From Gammaproteobacteria bacterium (lineage in GTDB: Bacteria > Pseudomonadota > Gammaproteobacteria > Chromatiales > Chromatiaceae), in NCBI GenBank assembly GCA_011389885.1, contig JAABTK010000015.1, positions 1 to 64,000 of the forward strand: DNA of 64,000 nucleotides, read 5' to 3'. Made by a program: the position numbers and the translations under genes. A model generated the notes under the pieces. That model did no database searches. It was not told the DNA's origin and worked only from the letters and a program-made list of their open reading frames with translations. Shown in pieces: positions 42,481 through 52,097 of this stretch. The first letter of the stretch is position 1. Every line of letters begins with the position of its first letter.

Positions 42481-43710
42481 ATGACCGATTCCCATGCCAA
42501 ACCCACAGTATTAGTGGTGGACGACGTTAAGGATAACCTGCGGTTGTTCGAGCGCTTGCTGCACGCGCAATACCGGGTCGATTGCTGTGCCGACGGCGCC
42601 CAGGCCTTGGTCCGGGTGCAAGGCGCACACCCGCCAAGCCTTGTGCTGCTGGATGTCCGCATGCCGGGGATGGACGGCTACGAGGTCTGCCGCCGGCTGA
42701 AGGCCGATCCGAGCACCGCAGACATCCCGGTGCTGTTCCTGACCGCCTTGAATTCCGATCACGACGAGGCCTACGGTCTCCAGCTCGGGGCCGAGGGCTT
42801 CATCGAAAAGCCGGTACATTCGGCGGTGCTCAAGGCCCGCGTGCGGACGCATCTGCGGGTCAAACAGGCGCGGGATTGGCTCAAGGACGAAAACACCCTG
42901 CTGGAGGCCAAGGTGGCGGTGCGCACCCGGCGGTTGGAGCGGTTGCAAGAGGCCACGCCGGCGGCCATGGGCGCCCTGGCGGAGACCCGTGACCACGCAA
43001 CCGGCGAGCATATTCGCCGCACTCGGGACTATGTGCGCATCCTGGCCGCGGCCTTGAGTCGCGATGCGCGCTACGCGGATGCGCTTCAGCCGCCGGCGGT
43101 GGAGCTGATCGCCAAGTCCGCCGCGCTGCACGACATCGGCATGGCGGGCGTCCCGGACTCGATCTTGCGCAAGCCCGGACTGCTCACGGACGCGGAGTCG
43201 GAGGTCATGAAGCGTCACACCGTGCTCGGGCGGGATGCGATTGCGGGCGCCGAGGCGTTGCTCGACGAGCCCGAAAGCCTCCTCCGCTATGCGCGGGAAA
43301 TCGCCTATTCGCATCACGAGCGCTGGGACGGCCGCGGCTACCCCGAGGGCCTGGAGGCGGAACAGATCCCGCTGGCCGCGCGCATTATGGCGGTGGCGGA
43401 TGTGTACGATGCGCTCACCACCCGCCGAGTCTACAAGCCCGCCTTTCCGCATGAATACGCCATGCAGGTCATTATGGAGGGCCGCGGCGCACTGTTCGAC
43501 CCCGCGCTGGTGGACGCCTTTCTCGAAACCCATGGGCGTTTCCAGGCGGTTGCCGAAAGCGCGGCGGAGACGGAGGCCTCGGCCCCTGCGGATATAGCCG
43601 CGCCGGCGGAGGTTTTGGCGCTGCGGTCGCCGTTTTGCGAGCCTCGCGCACAACGCATGCTGGTCGGCGTGGCGCGCCCGAAACAGTGGCGGCCCGGTTT
43701 GACGGTATGA
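42481..43710 (+). CDS. Response regulator with HD-GYP phosphodiesterase domain (RpfG-like)
   Basis: A 409-residue protein. The N-terminal receiver has VLVVDDVKDNLRLF, phospho-acceptor Asp in LVLLDVRMPGMDGYEV, LFLTALNS and FIEKPVH. A coiled linker follows, then an HD-GYP domain with ALAETRDHATGEHIRRTRDY, the HD pair in SAALHDIGMAGVPDSILRKP, HHERWDGRGYPEGL (GYP) and VADVYDALTTRRVYKP. HD-GYP enzymes hydrolyse c-di-GMP. GGAGG lies eight bases before the ATG. It is the first gene of a four-gene signalling operon whose last member is a diguanylate cyclase. Confidence 0.95.
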   Translation: MTDSHAKPTVLVVDDVKDNLRLFERLLHAQYRVDCCADGAQALVRVQGAHPPSLVLLDVRMPGMDGYEVCRRLKADPSTADIPVLFLTALNSDHDEAYGLQLGAEGFIEKPVHSAVLKARVRTHLRVKQARDWLKDENTLLEAKVAVRTRRLERLQEATPAAMGALAETRDHATGEHIRRTRDYVRILAAALSRDARYADALQPPAVELIAKSAALHDIGMAGVPDSILRKPGLLTDAESEVMKRHTVLGRDAIAGAEALLDEPESLLRYAREIAYSHHERWDGRGYPEGLEAEQIPLAARIMAVADVYDALTTRRVYKPAFPHEYAMQVIMEGRGALFDPALVDAFLETHGRFQAVAESAAETEASAPADIAAPAEVLALRSPFCEPRAQRMLVGVARPKQWRPGLTV

Positions 43711-43793
43711 GCCCGCCGCCGGGCGCTGCCCACTCGCCAGAGGCGCGCCGGCCCCGGGGGCGGCAGATCAAGTTCCGGGATCAGGAGTAACCG

Positions 43794-46049
43794 ATGGAGG
43801 CGAGAAAGCTGGAAAACGAGAACGACGCACGGTATCGGGCCTTATTCGACCGGTTCAAGCATTGCGTGGTGCTGTACCGTCCCGTCCGCAACGGCCAGGA
43901 CTTCTTAATTGAGGACATGAATCAGGCCGGCCAGCGGTTGGAGCAGGTGCGGCGTGAGGACGTGTTGGGGCGTTCGCTGACCGAGGTCTTGCCCTGGGCG
44001 GGCGAGTTCGGTCTGCTCCAGGTGCTGCGCCGGGTGTGGCAGACCGGGCGCCCGGAGCAGTTTCCGCTGAAGCTCTATGTCGATGACCGCATCCGCGGCT
44101 GGCGCGACAATACAGTGTTTCGGGTCTCGCCCGGGCTGGTGGCGGCGGTCTATACCGATGCGGCGGAGCGGCGCTTGGAGGAACAGGTAGAGGCGTTGAA
44201 CCGCGCCCAGGCCGAGACCGAGCAGGCACTGCTCGCGGCCGAGCGCGCGAATCGGGCGAAGGGCGTGTTTCTGACCAACATGAGCCATGAGATCCGCACG
44301 CCGCTAAATGCGATTCTCGGCTTTGCGCATTTAATCGGCATGGGGACGCTGGACTCCCAGCAGCGGGACCATCTCAAGGGGGTGGTGTCGTCGTCCGAAA
44401 ACCTGTTGCGAATTATGAGCGATATCCTGGATTTTTCCCGTATAGAGGCCGGCGAGCTGCGCGTCGAGCAGACCTCGTTCTGCGTAGACCACATCCTGGA
44501 TAACCTATCCGGGATTTTCGGCATGGCGGCCGGGAGCAAGGGGTTGCAATTACTGACCCAAATCGACCCGGACATTCCCTGCATGCTGGAGGGCGATCCG
44601 CTGCGAATCGGTCAGGTGTTGCGCAACCTGATTTCCAATGCGCTCAAGTTCACCGAACAAGGCAGCGTGGTGGTCAGCCTGCGCGCCGAGGCCGCGGCGG
44701 GGCGGCGGGTTCAGCTTCGGTTCGAGGTCGCCGACACCGGCATCGGGATCCCGCAGGAAGGCCTCGGCCGGATGTTCGACGCCTTTTCCCAAGGCGACGA
44801 CTCCACCACCCGTCGTTTCGGCGGCGCCGGTCTCGGTTTGGCCATCAGCGAGCAGTTGGCGGGCATGATGGGCGGTCGGTTGGAGGTGGATTCCGCGCCG
44901 GGGTCGGGGAGCCGGTTCGCGTTGGTGCTGTCCTTGCCCGGGGCGGAAACCACGCGGCGGCAAAAGCTGCATGCCGAAGAGCTGGCCGGGGTCCGGGTGC
45001 TGTGGGTCGAAAGGCCGGGGCCGGCCAGCGACATCCTGGCCGGAACCCTCGAATCCTTCGGCATGCAGGTCGAGGCGGTCGCCGACTGCGCAACCGCCCG
45101 CACGCGACTCGAAACCAAGGACGCGCACTATGACCTGCTGGCCGTTGGCTGGCGGCGGGATGTGCGGGACTCGGCCCCATTCGTCGCCTGGATCCGCCAG
45201 GCGCGCCCGCAGTTGCTCACCCTGGTGTTGAATGATTACGGCATCGAGCAATGGCGTAAGTGGGCGCCGGGGATCGGCGTGTCCGCGGTCGAGGCCAAGT
45301 CGGTGAGCCCCCAAAGGCTGTTCAGCGTAATCAGGGAATTGTTTTTGGCCCAAAGCGCAGGCGCGGGCGCCGCAGACCTCGCGACCGGGGTCGCCAACAC
45401 GCCCCGGCCGCCGCAAATCCCGCCGCCCCAATTGCCGGGGTTTCGGCTGGATGAGGCCTTGGCGCGATTCGATGGCGACTTGGGGCTGCTGCAACAGGTG
45501 CTAGTCGCGTTCTTGGGGCGTGCCGCGGCAATGCGGGCGGCCGTGGCCGAGGCCGCCGAGCGCGCGGACGCGGCGGCCTTGCGTGAACAGGCGCACAAGC
45601 TGCGGGGCATGGCCGGGAATATTTCGGCCCACCGGGTTTACGCCGCTGCTTCGGAGCTGGAGGGCTGTTTCACGCGCCAGGGCGCCGACGCCCCGGCCGC
45701 GGTGCATGAGGCGGCAGAGGGGCTGTTGGCGGCGCTGGATGCCTTGGACGCCGTGCGTGCGGCCGTTCCCCGCCAGCCGCAGCGCCCGGACGCGGGGCGC
45801 AAGGCCGAGGCCCCGCAAGCGCGCAACCGCTTGGCGAAGGCGCTGGTCGATCACCTCAGGCGGCAGAGTATTCGCGCCGAAGAATGCGCCGAGGCGTTGT
45901 TGCAGCACAGCTCAGGGACCCCGGCCGAGGCGCCTTTGGAGCGCATGCTGAACCACCTGAGGGACTTCGATTTCGCCGCCGCCCGCGGCTGTATGCCGGA
46001 AGTGCTGGGCGCCTTCGAGTACGGGAATATTGAGGAAATTGAGGAATAA
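43794..46049 (+). CDS. Hybrid sensor histidine kinase with pseudo-receiver and Hpt domain
   Basis: A 751-residue soluble kinase: PAS-like domain (about 10-120), coiled coil, HisKA (NMSHEIRTPLNAILGF, His near residue 165), HATPase (NLISNALKF, VADTGIGIP, RRFGGAGLGLAISEQ), a receiver-like domain and an Hpt domain (REQAHKLRGMAGNISAHRVY). The receiver-like part (VRVLWVERPGPASDILAG, LLAVGWRRD) lacks the acidic pair and the phospho-acceptor Asp, so it cannot pass phosphate by the normal route. Phosphate probably moves through the receivers of neighbouring proteins to or from the Hpt. The C-terminal 100 residues are helical with no known domain. No membrane segment is present, so it senses a cytoplasmic signal. 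Confidence 0.92.
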   Translation: MEARKLENENDARYRALFDRFKHCVVLYRPVRNGQDFLIEDMNQAGQRLEQVRREDVLGRSLTEVLPWAGEFGLLQVLRRVWQTGRPEQFPLKLYVDDRIRGWRDNTVFRVSPGLVAAVYTDAAERRLEEQVEALNRAQAETEQALLAAERANRAKGVFLTNMSHEIRTPLNAILGFAHLIGMGTLDSQQRDHLKGVVSSSENLLRIMSDILDFSRIEAGELRVEQTSFCVDHILDNLSGIFGMAAGSKGLQLLTQIDPDIPCMLEGDPLRIGQVLRNLISNALKFTEQGSVVVSLRAEAAAGRRVQLRFEVADTGIGIPQEGLGRMFDAFSQGDDSTTRRFGGAGLGLAISEQLAGMMGGRLEVDSAPGSGSRFALVLSLPGAETTRRQKLHAEELAGVRVLWVERPGPASDILAGTLESFGMQVEAVADCATARTRLETKDAHYDLLAVGWRRDVRDSAPFVAWIRQARPQLLTLVLNDYGIEQWRKWAPGIGVSAVEAKSVSPQRLFSVIRELFLAQSAGAGAADLATGVANTPRPPQIPPPQLPGFRLDEALARFDGDLGLLQQVLVAFLGRAAAMRAAVAEAAERADAAALREQAHKLRGMAGNISAHRVYAAASELEGCFTRQGADAPAAVHEAAEGLLAALDALDAVRAAVPRQPQRPDAGRKAEAPQARNRLAKALVDHLRRQSIRAEECAEALLQHSSGTPAEAPLERMLNHLRDFDFAAARGCMPEVLGAFEYGNIEEIEE

Positions 46050-46053
46050 GACA

Positions 46054-47223
46054 ATGGGTTACGATTTGGAGTTTCTGCGCGCCGCCCCCGCTCGGATCCT
46101 GGTGGTGGATGACGAACCGATGAATATCCGAGTCATCAAGGACCCCTTGCAAGACGAAGGGCACGAGGTATTGGTGGCCACCAACGGCCCCGAGGCCCTC
46201 GACCTGATGGCGGCGGAACGCCCCGATTTGGTGCTGCTGGATATCCTGATGCCCCAAATGGACGGCTACGAGGTCTGCCAATGCTTGCAGCGCAATCCGC
46301 AATTGCGCGATATACCCGTCATCTTCGTCACCGCCTTGGGTTCGGAAGAGGATGAGTCCCGCGGCTTCTTCGCCGGCGGCGTGGATTATGTCACCAAGCC
46401 CATTAGCGTGCAGCGCTTAAAGGTCCGGGTGCGCAATCAACTGCAAATGCAGCAAATTCGGCGGCGCCTCGAAGAACGCAATCAGATGCTCGAAGAAATG
46501 GCCCAACTGCGCGAGCAGGTGGAGCAAATCACCCGGCACGACCTTAAAACGCCGTTAAACGCCGTCATCGGCTTCACCGCCGTACTCGAATCCCAGGCCG
46601 ATTGGGCCGCCGAGCAACAGCGCATCCTCGGCGCCATCCGCCAGGCCGGCTATCGCATGCTGGACATGATCAACCGCTCGCTGGATCTGTATAAAATGGA
46701 GGCCGGCGTCTATGCGCTGGAGCCGACGCCGGTGGATTTGTTGGCGATTTTTCGCCAGTTGTCGATCCGCGCCGGGGGCGTTACGGTGGCCCTGAGCATC
46801 GACGGCGCGCCAGCGGAAACGGTCGCCGATACGCTACGGATTCGGGGCGAGGAGGGCTTGTGCTTCACCCTCTTCGGCAACCTGCTGCAAAACGCCGAAG
46901 AGGCGATCGGCGCATCCGGCGGCGGCATTACGGTGGATATTCGGCGCCACGCCCAGCAGGCCGAGGTCACGGTGCATAACCCCGGGGCCGTGCCGGAGGG
47001 GATCAAGGACCGCTTCTTTGAGAAATTCGTCACCGCCGGCAAGCAAAAGGGCACCGGCCTAGGCGCCTACTCCGCGCGTCTGTTGGCCGCGGTCCAGGGC
47101 GGCGACATCATGATGTGCAGCAGTCCGCAGCGCGGCACCACAGTAGCGGTGCAGCTGCCCCTTTGGCAAGTTGCTAAGGGCAAGGCCGGCCGCATCGTTT
47201 TTGACCCGCCGGCAAGCGGTTGA
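46054..47223 (+). CDS. Response regulator-histidine kinase (receiver then kinase core)
   Basis: A 389-residue protein with an N-terminal receiver (ILVVDDEPMNIRVI, Asp in LVLLDILMPQMDGYEV, FVTALGSEED, VTKPISV). It is followed by a coiled coil and a kinase core: HisKA with ITRHDLKTPLNAVIGF (phospho-His in HDLKTP) and HATPase with LFGNLLQNAEEAI and KGTGLGAYSARLLAAVQGG. The receiver-before-kinase order means its kinase activity can be controlled by phosphorylation, for example from the Hpt of the preceding gene. GAGGAATAAG serves as ribosome site and includes the stop of that gene; the gap is four bases. It has no membrane segment. Confidence 0.93.
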   Translation: MGYDLEFLRAAPARILVVDDEPMNIRVIKDPLQDEGHEVLVATNGPEALDLMAAERPDLVLLDILMPQMDGYEVCQCLQRNPQLRDIPVIFVTALGSEEDESRGFFAGGVDYVTKPISVQRLKVRVRNQLQMQQIRRRLEERNQMLEEMAQLREQVEQITRHDLKTPLNAVIGFTAVLESQADWAAEQQRILGAIRQAGYRMLDMINRSLDLYKMEAGVYALEPTPVDLLAIFRQLSIRAGGVTVALSIDGAPAETVADTLRIRGEEGLCFTLFGNLLQNAEEAIGASGGGITVDIRRHAQQAEVTVHNPGAVPEGIKDRFFEKFVTAGKQKGTGLGAYSARLLAAVQGGDIMMCSSPQRGTTVAVQLPLWQVAKGKAGRIVFDPPASG

Positions 47224-47237
47224 GCGAGGGCGCAGCT

Positions 47238-48200
47238 ATGGGCCTGTTGGCGCAAGAGCAGATGCTGGAACGCTTGCTGTTGGTGGACGATGACGCCTGC
47301 AACATACGCATGATGCAGGCGGGGCTCGACGGCAACGGCTACGAATTCCTCATCGCCACCAATGGCGCGGACACGCTTCGCCTAGCCAACGAACAACAAC
47401 CCGCCCTGATCCTGCTGGATATTATGATGCCGGACCTGGACGGCTTCGAGGTGCTGCGAAGGCTGCGCGCCCATTCGCGCACCCGCGAGATCCCGGTGAT
47501 CTTCGTCACCGGCTGCCTGTTGCAGGCCGACGAGGCCCGCGGGCTGGAACTCGGCGCCGCCGACTATATCCGCAAGCCGCTGTCCTTTCCCATCCTGCGC
47601 GCCCGGGTGAGCCATCAATTGGAATTGGTGCGCCAGCGCCGCGTGTTGCGCAGCCTCTCCACCCTCGACGGGCTCACCGGCATCGCCAACCGCCGCCGAT
47701 TCGATGAATACCTCAACGAACAGTGGACGTACGCGATTCGCACCGCCCAGGCGATTTCGTTAATTATGTGCGACATCGACTTCTTCAAACACTACAACGA
47801 CTACTACGGCCACCTGGAGGGCGACGAGTGCCTGAAGGCCGTGGCGGGCTTTCTTCAAGCCAGGCTCACCCGGCAAACCGACCTCGTGGCGCGCTGGGGC
47901 GGTGAGGAATTCTGCTGCCTAATGCCGGCCACCGGAGAAAACGGGGCCACCGGCGTGGCCGAGGCCCTGCGGCACGGCGTACTGAAACTCGCGATCCCGC
48001 ACGCCCAGTCCGAGCTGACCGAAAGGGTCACGGCGAGTTTCGGCGTGGCGACCATCGTCCCCAGGCCCAAGACCGAGGCGGTGATGCTAATCGAAGCGGC
48101 GGATGCGGCCCTCTACCGCTCCAAGGCGCTCGGGCGCAATCGCGTAACGGCCTACAGCGACTTGGCGGCGGACCCGCCGTGTGCGCCGGTGGCTGAATAG
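47238..48200 (+). CDS. Response regulator with GGDEF diguanylate cyclase domain (PleD/WspR-like)
   Basis: A 320-residue protein. The receiver has LLLVDDDACNIRMM, the Asp in LILLDIMMPDLDGFEV, IFVTGCL and YIRKPLS. The GGDEF domain has LDGLTGIANRRRFDEYL, LIMCDIDFFKHYNDYYGHLE, active-site RWGGEEF and SFGVATI. An RxxD inhibitory site (RQTD) lies at the standard distance before GGEEF, so product inhibition is expected. It makes c-di-GMP from two GTP. I used the ATG; a TTG at 47220 overlapping the preceding stop is an alternative that would give translational coupling. It closes the operon begun by the HD-GYP gene. Confidence 0.93.
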   Translation: MGLLAQEQMLERLLLVDDDACNIRMMQAGLDGNGYEFLIATNGADTLRLANEQQPALILLDIMMPDLDGFEVLRRLRAHSRTREIPVIFVTGCLLQADEARGLELGAADYIRKPLSFPILRARVSHQLELVRQRRVLRSLSTLDGLTGIANRRRFDEYLNEQWTYAIRTAQAISLIMCDIDFFKHYNDYYGHLEGDECLKAVAGFLQARLTRQTDLVARWGGEEFCCLMPATGENGATGVAEALRHGVLKLAIPHAQSELTERVTASFGVATIVPRPKTEAVMLIEAADAALYRSKALGRNRVTAYSDLAADPPCAPVAE

Positions 48201-48211
48201 CGGTGGTTGGC

Positions 48212-48278
48212 GGTGAATGGTCAGTGGTCAGTGGTCAGTGGCTGGCGCTTAGGCTTGCGAAGCCCCAGGCCCGGCAAA
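48212..48278 (+). repeat. GGTCAGT heptamer array plus conserved block
   Basis: GGTGAAT and three GGTCAGT units are followed by GCTGGCGCTTAGGCTTGCGA and AGCCCCAGGCCCGGCAAA. The arrangement and block match 5321-5390. It directly follows the last gene of the c-di-GMP operon. Confidence 0.8.
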
Positions 48279-48375
48279 AACCAACCTCATCGGAACACAA
48301 ACCGAGCAGTCCGGCGTTTATCCGATTCCCGCATCGTGCTATCTTGCGCGGCTCGCCTTTGTAGCCCTGGAGCCG

Positions 48376-49770
48376 ATGAAATTGGATGCCAAAGCCCACT
48401 CCGTAGACGGCATGTCGCGCACCGAATCCCGCGCGGCCCTCTCCCTGGCCGGGATTTTCGCCCTGCGTATGCTGGGGTTATTTCTGATCTTGCCGGTGTT
48501 CGCGCTCTATGCCGAACACCTGCACGGCGTCACCCCGGTGCTGGTGGGGGCGGCCATCGGGGCCTATGGGCTCACCCAGGCCCTATTGCAGATCCCGTTC
48601 GGCATGCTGTCCGACCGCATCGGGCGCAAGCCGGTGATCGTGGGCGGGCTGCTGCTGTTCGCCGCGGGGTCGGTGGTGGCCGCGATGTCGGACACCATTT
48701 GGGGCGTGATCTTGGGCCGCGCGCTCCAGGGCAGCGGGGCCATCGCCGCCGCGGTGATGGCCCTGGCGGCCGACCTCACGCGGGAGCAAAACCGCACCAA
48801 GGCCATGGGCGTAATCGGCATCAGCATCGGCATGGCCTTCGCCGTCGCCATGGTGCTGGGGCCGCTGCTGGACCAATGGGTGGGCGTCCCCGGCCTGTTT
48901 TGGTTCACCGCGGCGCTGGCGCTGGGCGGCATCGCCATCGTGCTGTTCGCGGTGCCGAACCCCGCCGAGAGCCGCTTTCACCGCGACGCCGAGCCCTCGC
49001 CCGGGCAATTCGGGCGGGTGCTGCGCAACCCCGACCTGCTGCGGCTGGATTTCGGCATCTTCGTGCTGCACATGATCCTCACCGCGGTGTTCCTAGCGGT
49101 GCCGCTGGCGCTGCGCGACCTGGCGGGGCTCCCGAGCGAGCGCCACTGGCTGGTCTATCTGCCGGTGATGGTGCTGGCCATGGGGTTCATGGTGCCCTTT
49201 ATCGTAATCGCCGAAAAGCGCCGCAAGATGAAGTCCGTTTTCGTGGGCGCGGTGCTGATGGTCGCGCTGGCCCAGCTCGCGCTGGCCTTTTGGCATGCCT
49301 CCTGGGTCTCGCTGGCGGTGCTGTTGCTGGTCTATTTCACCGCCTTTAACGTCCTGGAGGCCAGCCTGCCGTCGTTAATCTCCAAGACCGCGGAGGCCGA
49401 CAACAAGGGCACCGCCATGGGGGTCTACTCCTCGTCGCAATTCTTCGGGGCCTTTATCGGCGGCATCGCGGGCGGCGTGATGCACCTGTTGTTTGATCTG
49501 CAAGGGGTGTTTCTGTTCGCCGCTGCGGCCGCCGGCCTGTGGTTTTTGGTCGCCTTGAGCATGTCGCCGCCGCGCTACCTCTCCAGCTACCTGCGCAAGG
49601 TGGGCGAGGTCACCGAGTCCCAGGCGCGCGAACTCCAGGCCATGCTGCTGGAGCAAGACGGCGTGGAAGAGGCCGCGGTGGCGGCGGACGAGGGCGTGGC
49701 CTATCTGAAAATCGACCGCCAGCGCATCGACGAGCAGCAGTTGGATGAATTTTTTCGGCGGCAGGGTTAG
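48376..49770 (+). CDS. yajR: MFS transporter with C-terminal YAM domain (YajR-like)
   Basis: A 464-residue major facilitator with 12 membrane spans. The loop 2-3 motif A is seen in [19 protein letters not shown], and motif B in [20 protein letters not shown]. The C-terminal 70 residues ([40 protein letters not shown]) match the ferredoxin-like YAM domain of E. coli YajR. It probably exports drugs or metabolites by proton exchange; the substrate is not known for YajR. An ATG twelve codons downstream ([10 protein letters not shown]) is also a possible start. Confidence 0.88.
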   Translation: MKLDAKAHSVDGMSRTESRAALSLAGIFALRMLGLFLILPVFALYAEHLHGVTPVLVGAAIGAYGLTQALLQIPFGMLSDRIGRKPVIVGGLLLFAAGSVVAAMSDTIWGVILGRALQGSGAIAAAVMALAADLTREQNRTKAMGVIGISIGMAFAVAMVLGPLLDQWVGVPGLFWFTAALALGGIAIVLFAVPNPAESRFHRDAEPSPGQFGRVLRNPDLLRLDFGIFVLHMILTAVFLAVPLALRDLAGLPSERHWLVYLPVMVLAMGFMVPFIVIAEKRRKMKSVFVGAVLMVALAQLALAFWHASWVSLAVLLLVYFTAFNVLEASLPSLISKTAEADNKGTAMGVYSSSQFFGAFIGGIAGGVMHLLFDLQGVFLFAAAAAGLWFLVALSMSPPRYLSSYLRKVGEVTESQARELQAMLLEQDGVEEAAVAADEGVAYLKIDRQRIDEQQLDEFFRRQG

Positions 49771-49814
49771 ACTGCAAGGCTATTTTCAAGCATCCGAATC
49801 ATCTTGGAGGGCAC

Positions 49815-50345
49815 ATGGCCAGAGGCGTGAATAAAGCGATTTTGATCGGTAATCTCGGTCGGGACCCGGAGACCCGATACATGCCCAGCGGCGGGGCGGT
49901 GACCACGGTCAACTTGGCCACCCACGAAGCCTGGAAGGACAAAAACACCGGCGAGCTGCAGGAGCGCACCGAGTGGCACCGGGTAGTGTTCTTCAACCGC
50001 CTGGGCGAGGTCGCCGGGCAGTACCTGAAAAAGGGTTCCAAGATCTATGTGGAGGGCCGCATTCAGACCCGCAAATGGCAGGGTCAGGACGGGGTGGACC
50101 GCTACACCACGGAAATCGTAGGCAACGAAATGCAAATGCTCGACTCCCGCGGCGGCGGCATGGGCGGGGGCGGCGGCGAGTACGACTCCAACCAGTCGGG
50201 CTACGGCCAGGGCGGCGGGCAGCCGCAACAGCCCCCCCAGCAACGCCCTCAGCCGGCCCCGCAATCCAACCAGCCGCCGCCCCAGCAGTCCTACGACGGC
50301 CCGCCCGCGTCCGATGGCGGCTTCGACGACGATATCCCGTTTTAG
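49815..50345 (+). CDS. ssb: Single-stranded DNA-binding protein
   Basis: A 176-residue SSB. The OB fold (residues 1-112) has [54 protein letters not shown] and [13 protein letters not shown] Gly/Gln/Pro-rich flexible linker leads to the acidic tip FDDDIPF, which recruits DNA-repair and replication partners. GGAGG lies six bases before the ATG. The gene follows the YajR-like transporter gene on the same strand. Confidence 0.98.
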   Translation: MARGVNKAILIGNLGRDPETRYMPSGGAVTTVNLATHEAWKDKNTGELQERTEWHRVVFFNRLGEVAGQYLKKGSKIYVEGRIQTRKWQGQDGVDRYTTEIVGNEMQMLDSRGGGMGGGGGEYDSNQSGYGQGGGQPQQPPQQRPQPAPQSNQPPPQQSYDGPPASDGGFDDDIPF

Positions 50346-50364
50346 GCCGGCCGGGCTGTGTTTT

Positions 50365-50553
50365 TTATAACGCAAAGGACGCAAACCAGGCGCAAAGGAC
50401 GCGAAGCCAAATCCGGCCGCTCGAGTGAATAGGCGCTTGAGGCCCTATCCTGGGCGAACCGGCGTTGGATCCGCCGGTCCGCCTCAAGGCCCAAGCCCCC
50501 GCCTCACTCTTTGCGGCCTTGGCACGCCTTCCCTGGCGCCCTTTGCGGTATAA
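50365..50553. repeat. 189-bp MITE-like element with TTATAACGCAAAGG ends
   Basis: TTATAACGCAAAGGACGC at the left and GCGCCCTTTGCGGTATAA at the right are 18-base inverted repeats with two mismatches. The left end continues as a CGCAAAGGACGCAAA short tandem repeat. A single right-type end (CGCCCTTTGCGTAATAACC) occurs near 61325. There is no gene inside. Confidence 0.7.
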
Positions 50554-50574
50554 CCCCCCCCCGACAGAGAACCC

Positions 50575-52095
50575 ATGACCCCCGCCTCGCGCAAGATTCT
50601 GCTCTACTCCCTGGTGATCTTCCTAAGTTCGGCCCTGCTGCTGGTGCAGGAGATCGTGGCCGCGCGCCTGATCGCGCCCTATGTAGGCGTCTCCCTCTAC
50701 ACCTGGACCGCGGTGGTGGGCGTGGTGCTGGCCGGCATGTCCCTGGGCAACTGGCTGGGCGGCGCCTGGGCCGACCGCGGGGCCGGCGAGCGCGCGGCCG
50801 GATTCGTGCTGCTGGGCGCGGCCCTGGCCAGCCTGGCCATCCCCTGGCTGCTGACCCTGGCGGCCCCCGTGGTGCAGCAGGCGGAGCTGGGGCTATTGTC
50901 CGCCAGCCTGCTGCTGGTGCTGGCGCTGTTCCTGGCCCCGGCGATCCTGCTCGGCGTCGTCACCCCGCTGCTCACCACCCTGGCGCTCAAGCTTTCGGGG
51001 CGCACCGGGCACATCGTGGGCCGCATGCATGCGCTGGCGGCGCTCGGCAGCATCGCCGGCACCTTCCTGGCCGGATACTGGCTGATTCAGACCTTCGGCA
51101 GCCTGCGGGTGATCCTGGGCACGGCGGTGTTGCTGTTCCTGTTGGCCCTGCCGTTGCTGCGCCGGGCCGCGCCCCGGGCCGGCGGCAGTGCGGTGCTGTT
51201 GGCGCTGGTGATCGGCCTGCTCACCCAGGGGCGCGGGGGTTACGCCGCGTACTGCGATCAGGAAAGCGCCTATTTCTGCATTCGCGTGGTGTCCGAAGAG
51301 TGGGACATGCCGCCCGGCGAGCTGCGTTCCCTGGTGCTCGACCACCTGCTGCACGGGGCCAATCACGACACCGAACCCACGCTGCTGGCCGCCCCCTATG
51401 TGCAGTTAATGGACGAACTGGTGCGGGTGCATTGGCCGCACGGGCGGCCGCTGGACTGGTTCTTCATCGGCGGCGGGGCCTACACCCAGCCGCGGGCGGT
51501 ATTGGCGCAGAACGCGGCGCATCGGGTCACGGTGGCGGAACTCGACCCGGCGGTGACGCGCATCGCCCGCGAGCAACTGTTCGTGGACACCGAGGCCATG
51601 ACGATCCGCCACCTCGACGCCCGAGTGCTGCTGTCCCGCCAGCCCGAGGCGCGTTACGATGTAATCGTGGGCGACGCCTTTCACGACATCGCCATCCCCT
51701 ATCACCTGGTCACCCTGGAATTCGCCCGGCAGGTCAAGCGCCACCTGCGCCCGGGCGGGCTCTACACCCTAAACGTAGTGGACGCCTTTCCCGACGGCCG
51801 CCTGGTGCGGGCCATGGTGAAGACCCTGCAACAGGTCTTCTCCGAGGTCCGCGTCTGGCTCGACCAAATGCCCGAAGAAAACGTACGGGTGACCTATGTA
51901 ATCTCCGCCGCCGACAACCGCCGGACCCCCGAAGTGATGCGCGCCGCCCGCGGCCTGCCCCGCACCTGGCTGGACATCACCGAACCGCTACTCGCCACCG
52001 GCACGCCGCTGGCGGACCTGCCGCTGCTCACCGACGACCACGCGCCAGTCGAACAGCTAATGGCCGAACTGTTCCTCACGCCTATGGGGCAGTAG
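50575..52095 (+). CDS. Membrane-fused spermidine synthase-like protein
   Basis: A 506-residue protein with about seven membrane spans in the first 230 residues (LLLVQEIVAARLIAPYVGVS, VLAGMSLGNWLGGAWADR). The C-terminus is a Rossmann-fold methyltransferase-like domain of the spermidine synthase type: FFIGGGAYTQPRAV, VTVAELDPAVTRIARE, YDVIVGDAFHD, LVTLEFARQVKRHLRPGG. This fused MFS/spermidine-synthase architecture is common, but true aminopropyl transfer is seldom shown. The DxD-type active-site acid is replaced by the GDAFHD form. The substrate is uncertain. Confidence 0.85.
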   Translation: MTPASRKILLYSLVIFLSSALLLVQEIVAARLIAPYVGVSLYTWTAVVGVVLAGMSLGNWLGGAWADRGAGERAAGFVLLGAALASLAIPWLLTLAAPVVQQAELGLLSASLLLVLALFLAPAILLGVVTPLLTTLALKLSGRTGHIVGRMHALAALGSIAGTFLAGYWLIQTFGSLRVILGTAVLLFLLALPLLRRAAPRAGGSAVLLALVIGLLTQGRGGYAAYCDQESAYFCIRVVSEEWDMPPGELRSLVLDHLLHGANHDTEPTLLAAPYVQLMDELVRVHWPHGRPLDWFFIGGGAYTQPRAVLAQNAAHRVTVAELDPAVTRIAREQLFVDTEAMTIRHLDARVLLSRQPEARYDVIVGDAFHDIAIPYHLVTLEFARQVKRHLRPGGLYTLNVVDAFPDGRLVRAMVKTLQQVFSEVRVWLDQMPEENVRVTYVISAADNRRTPEVMRAARGLPRTWLDITEPLLATGTPLADLPLLTDDHAPVEQLMAELFLTPMGQ

Positions 52096-52097
52096 TT

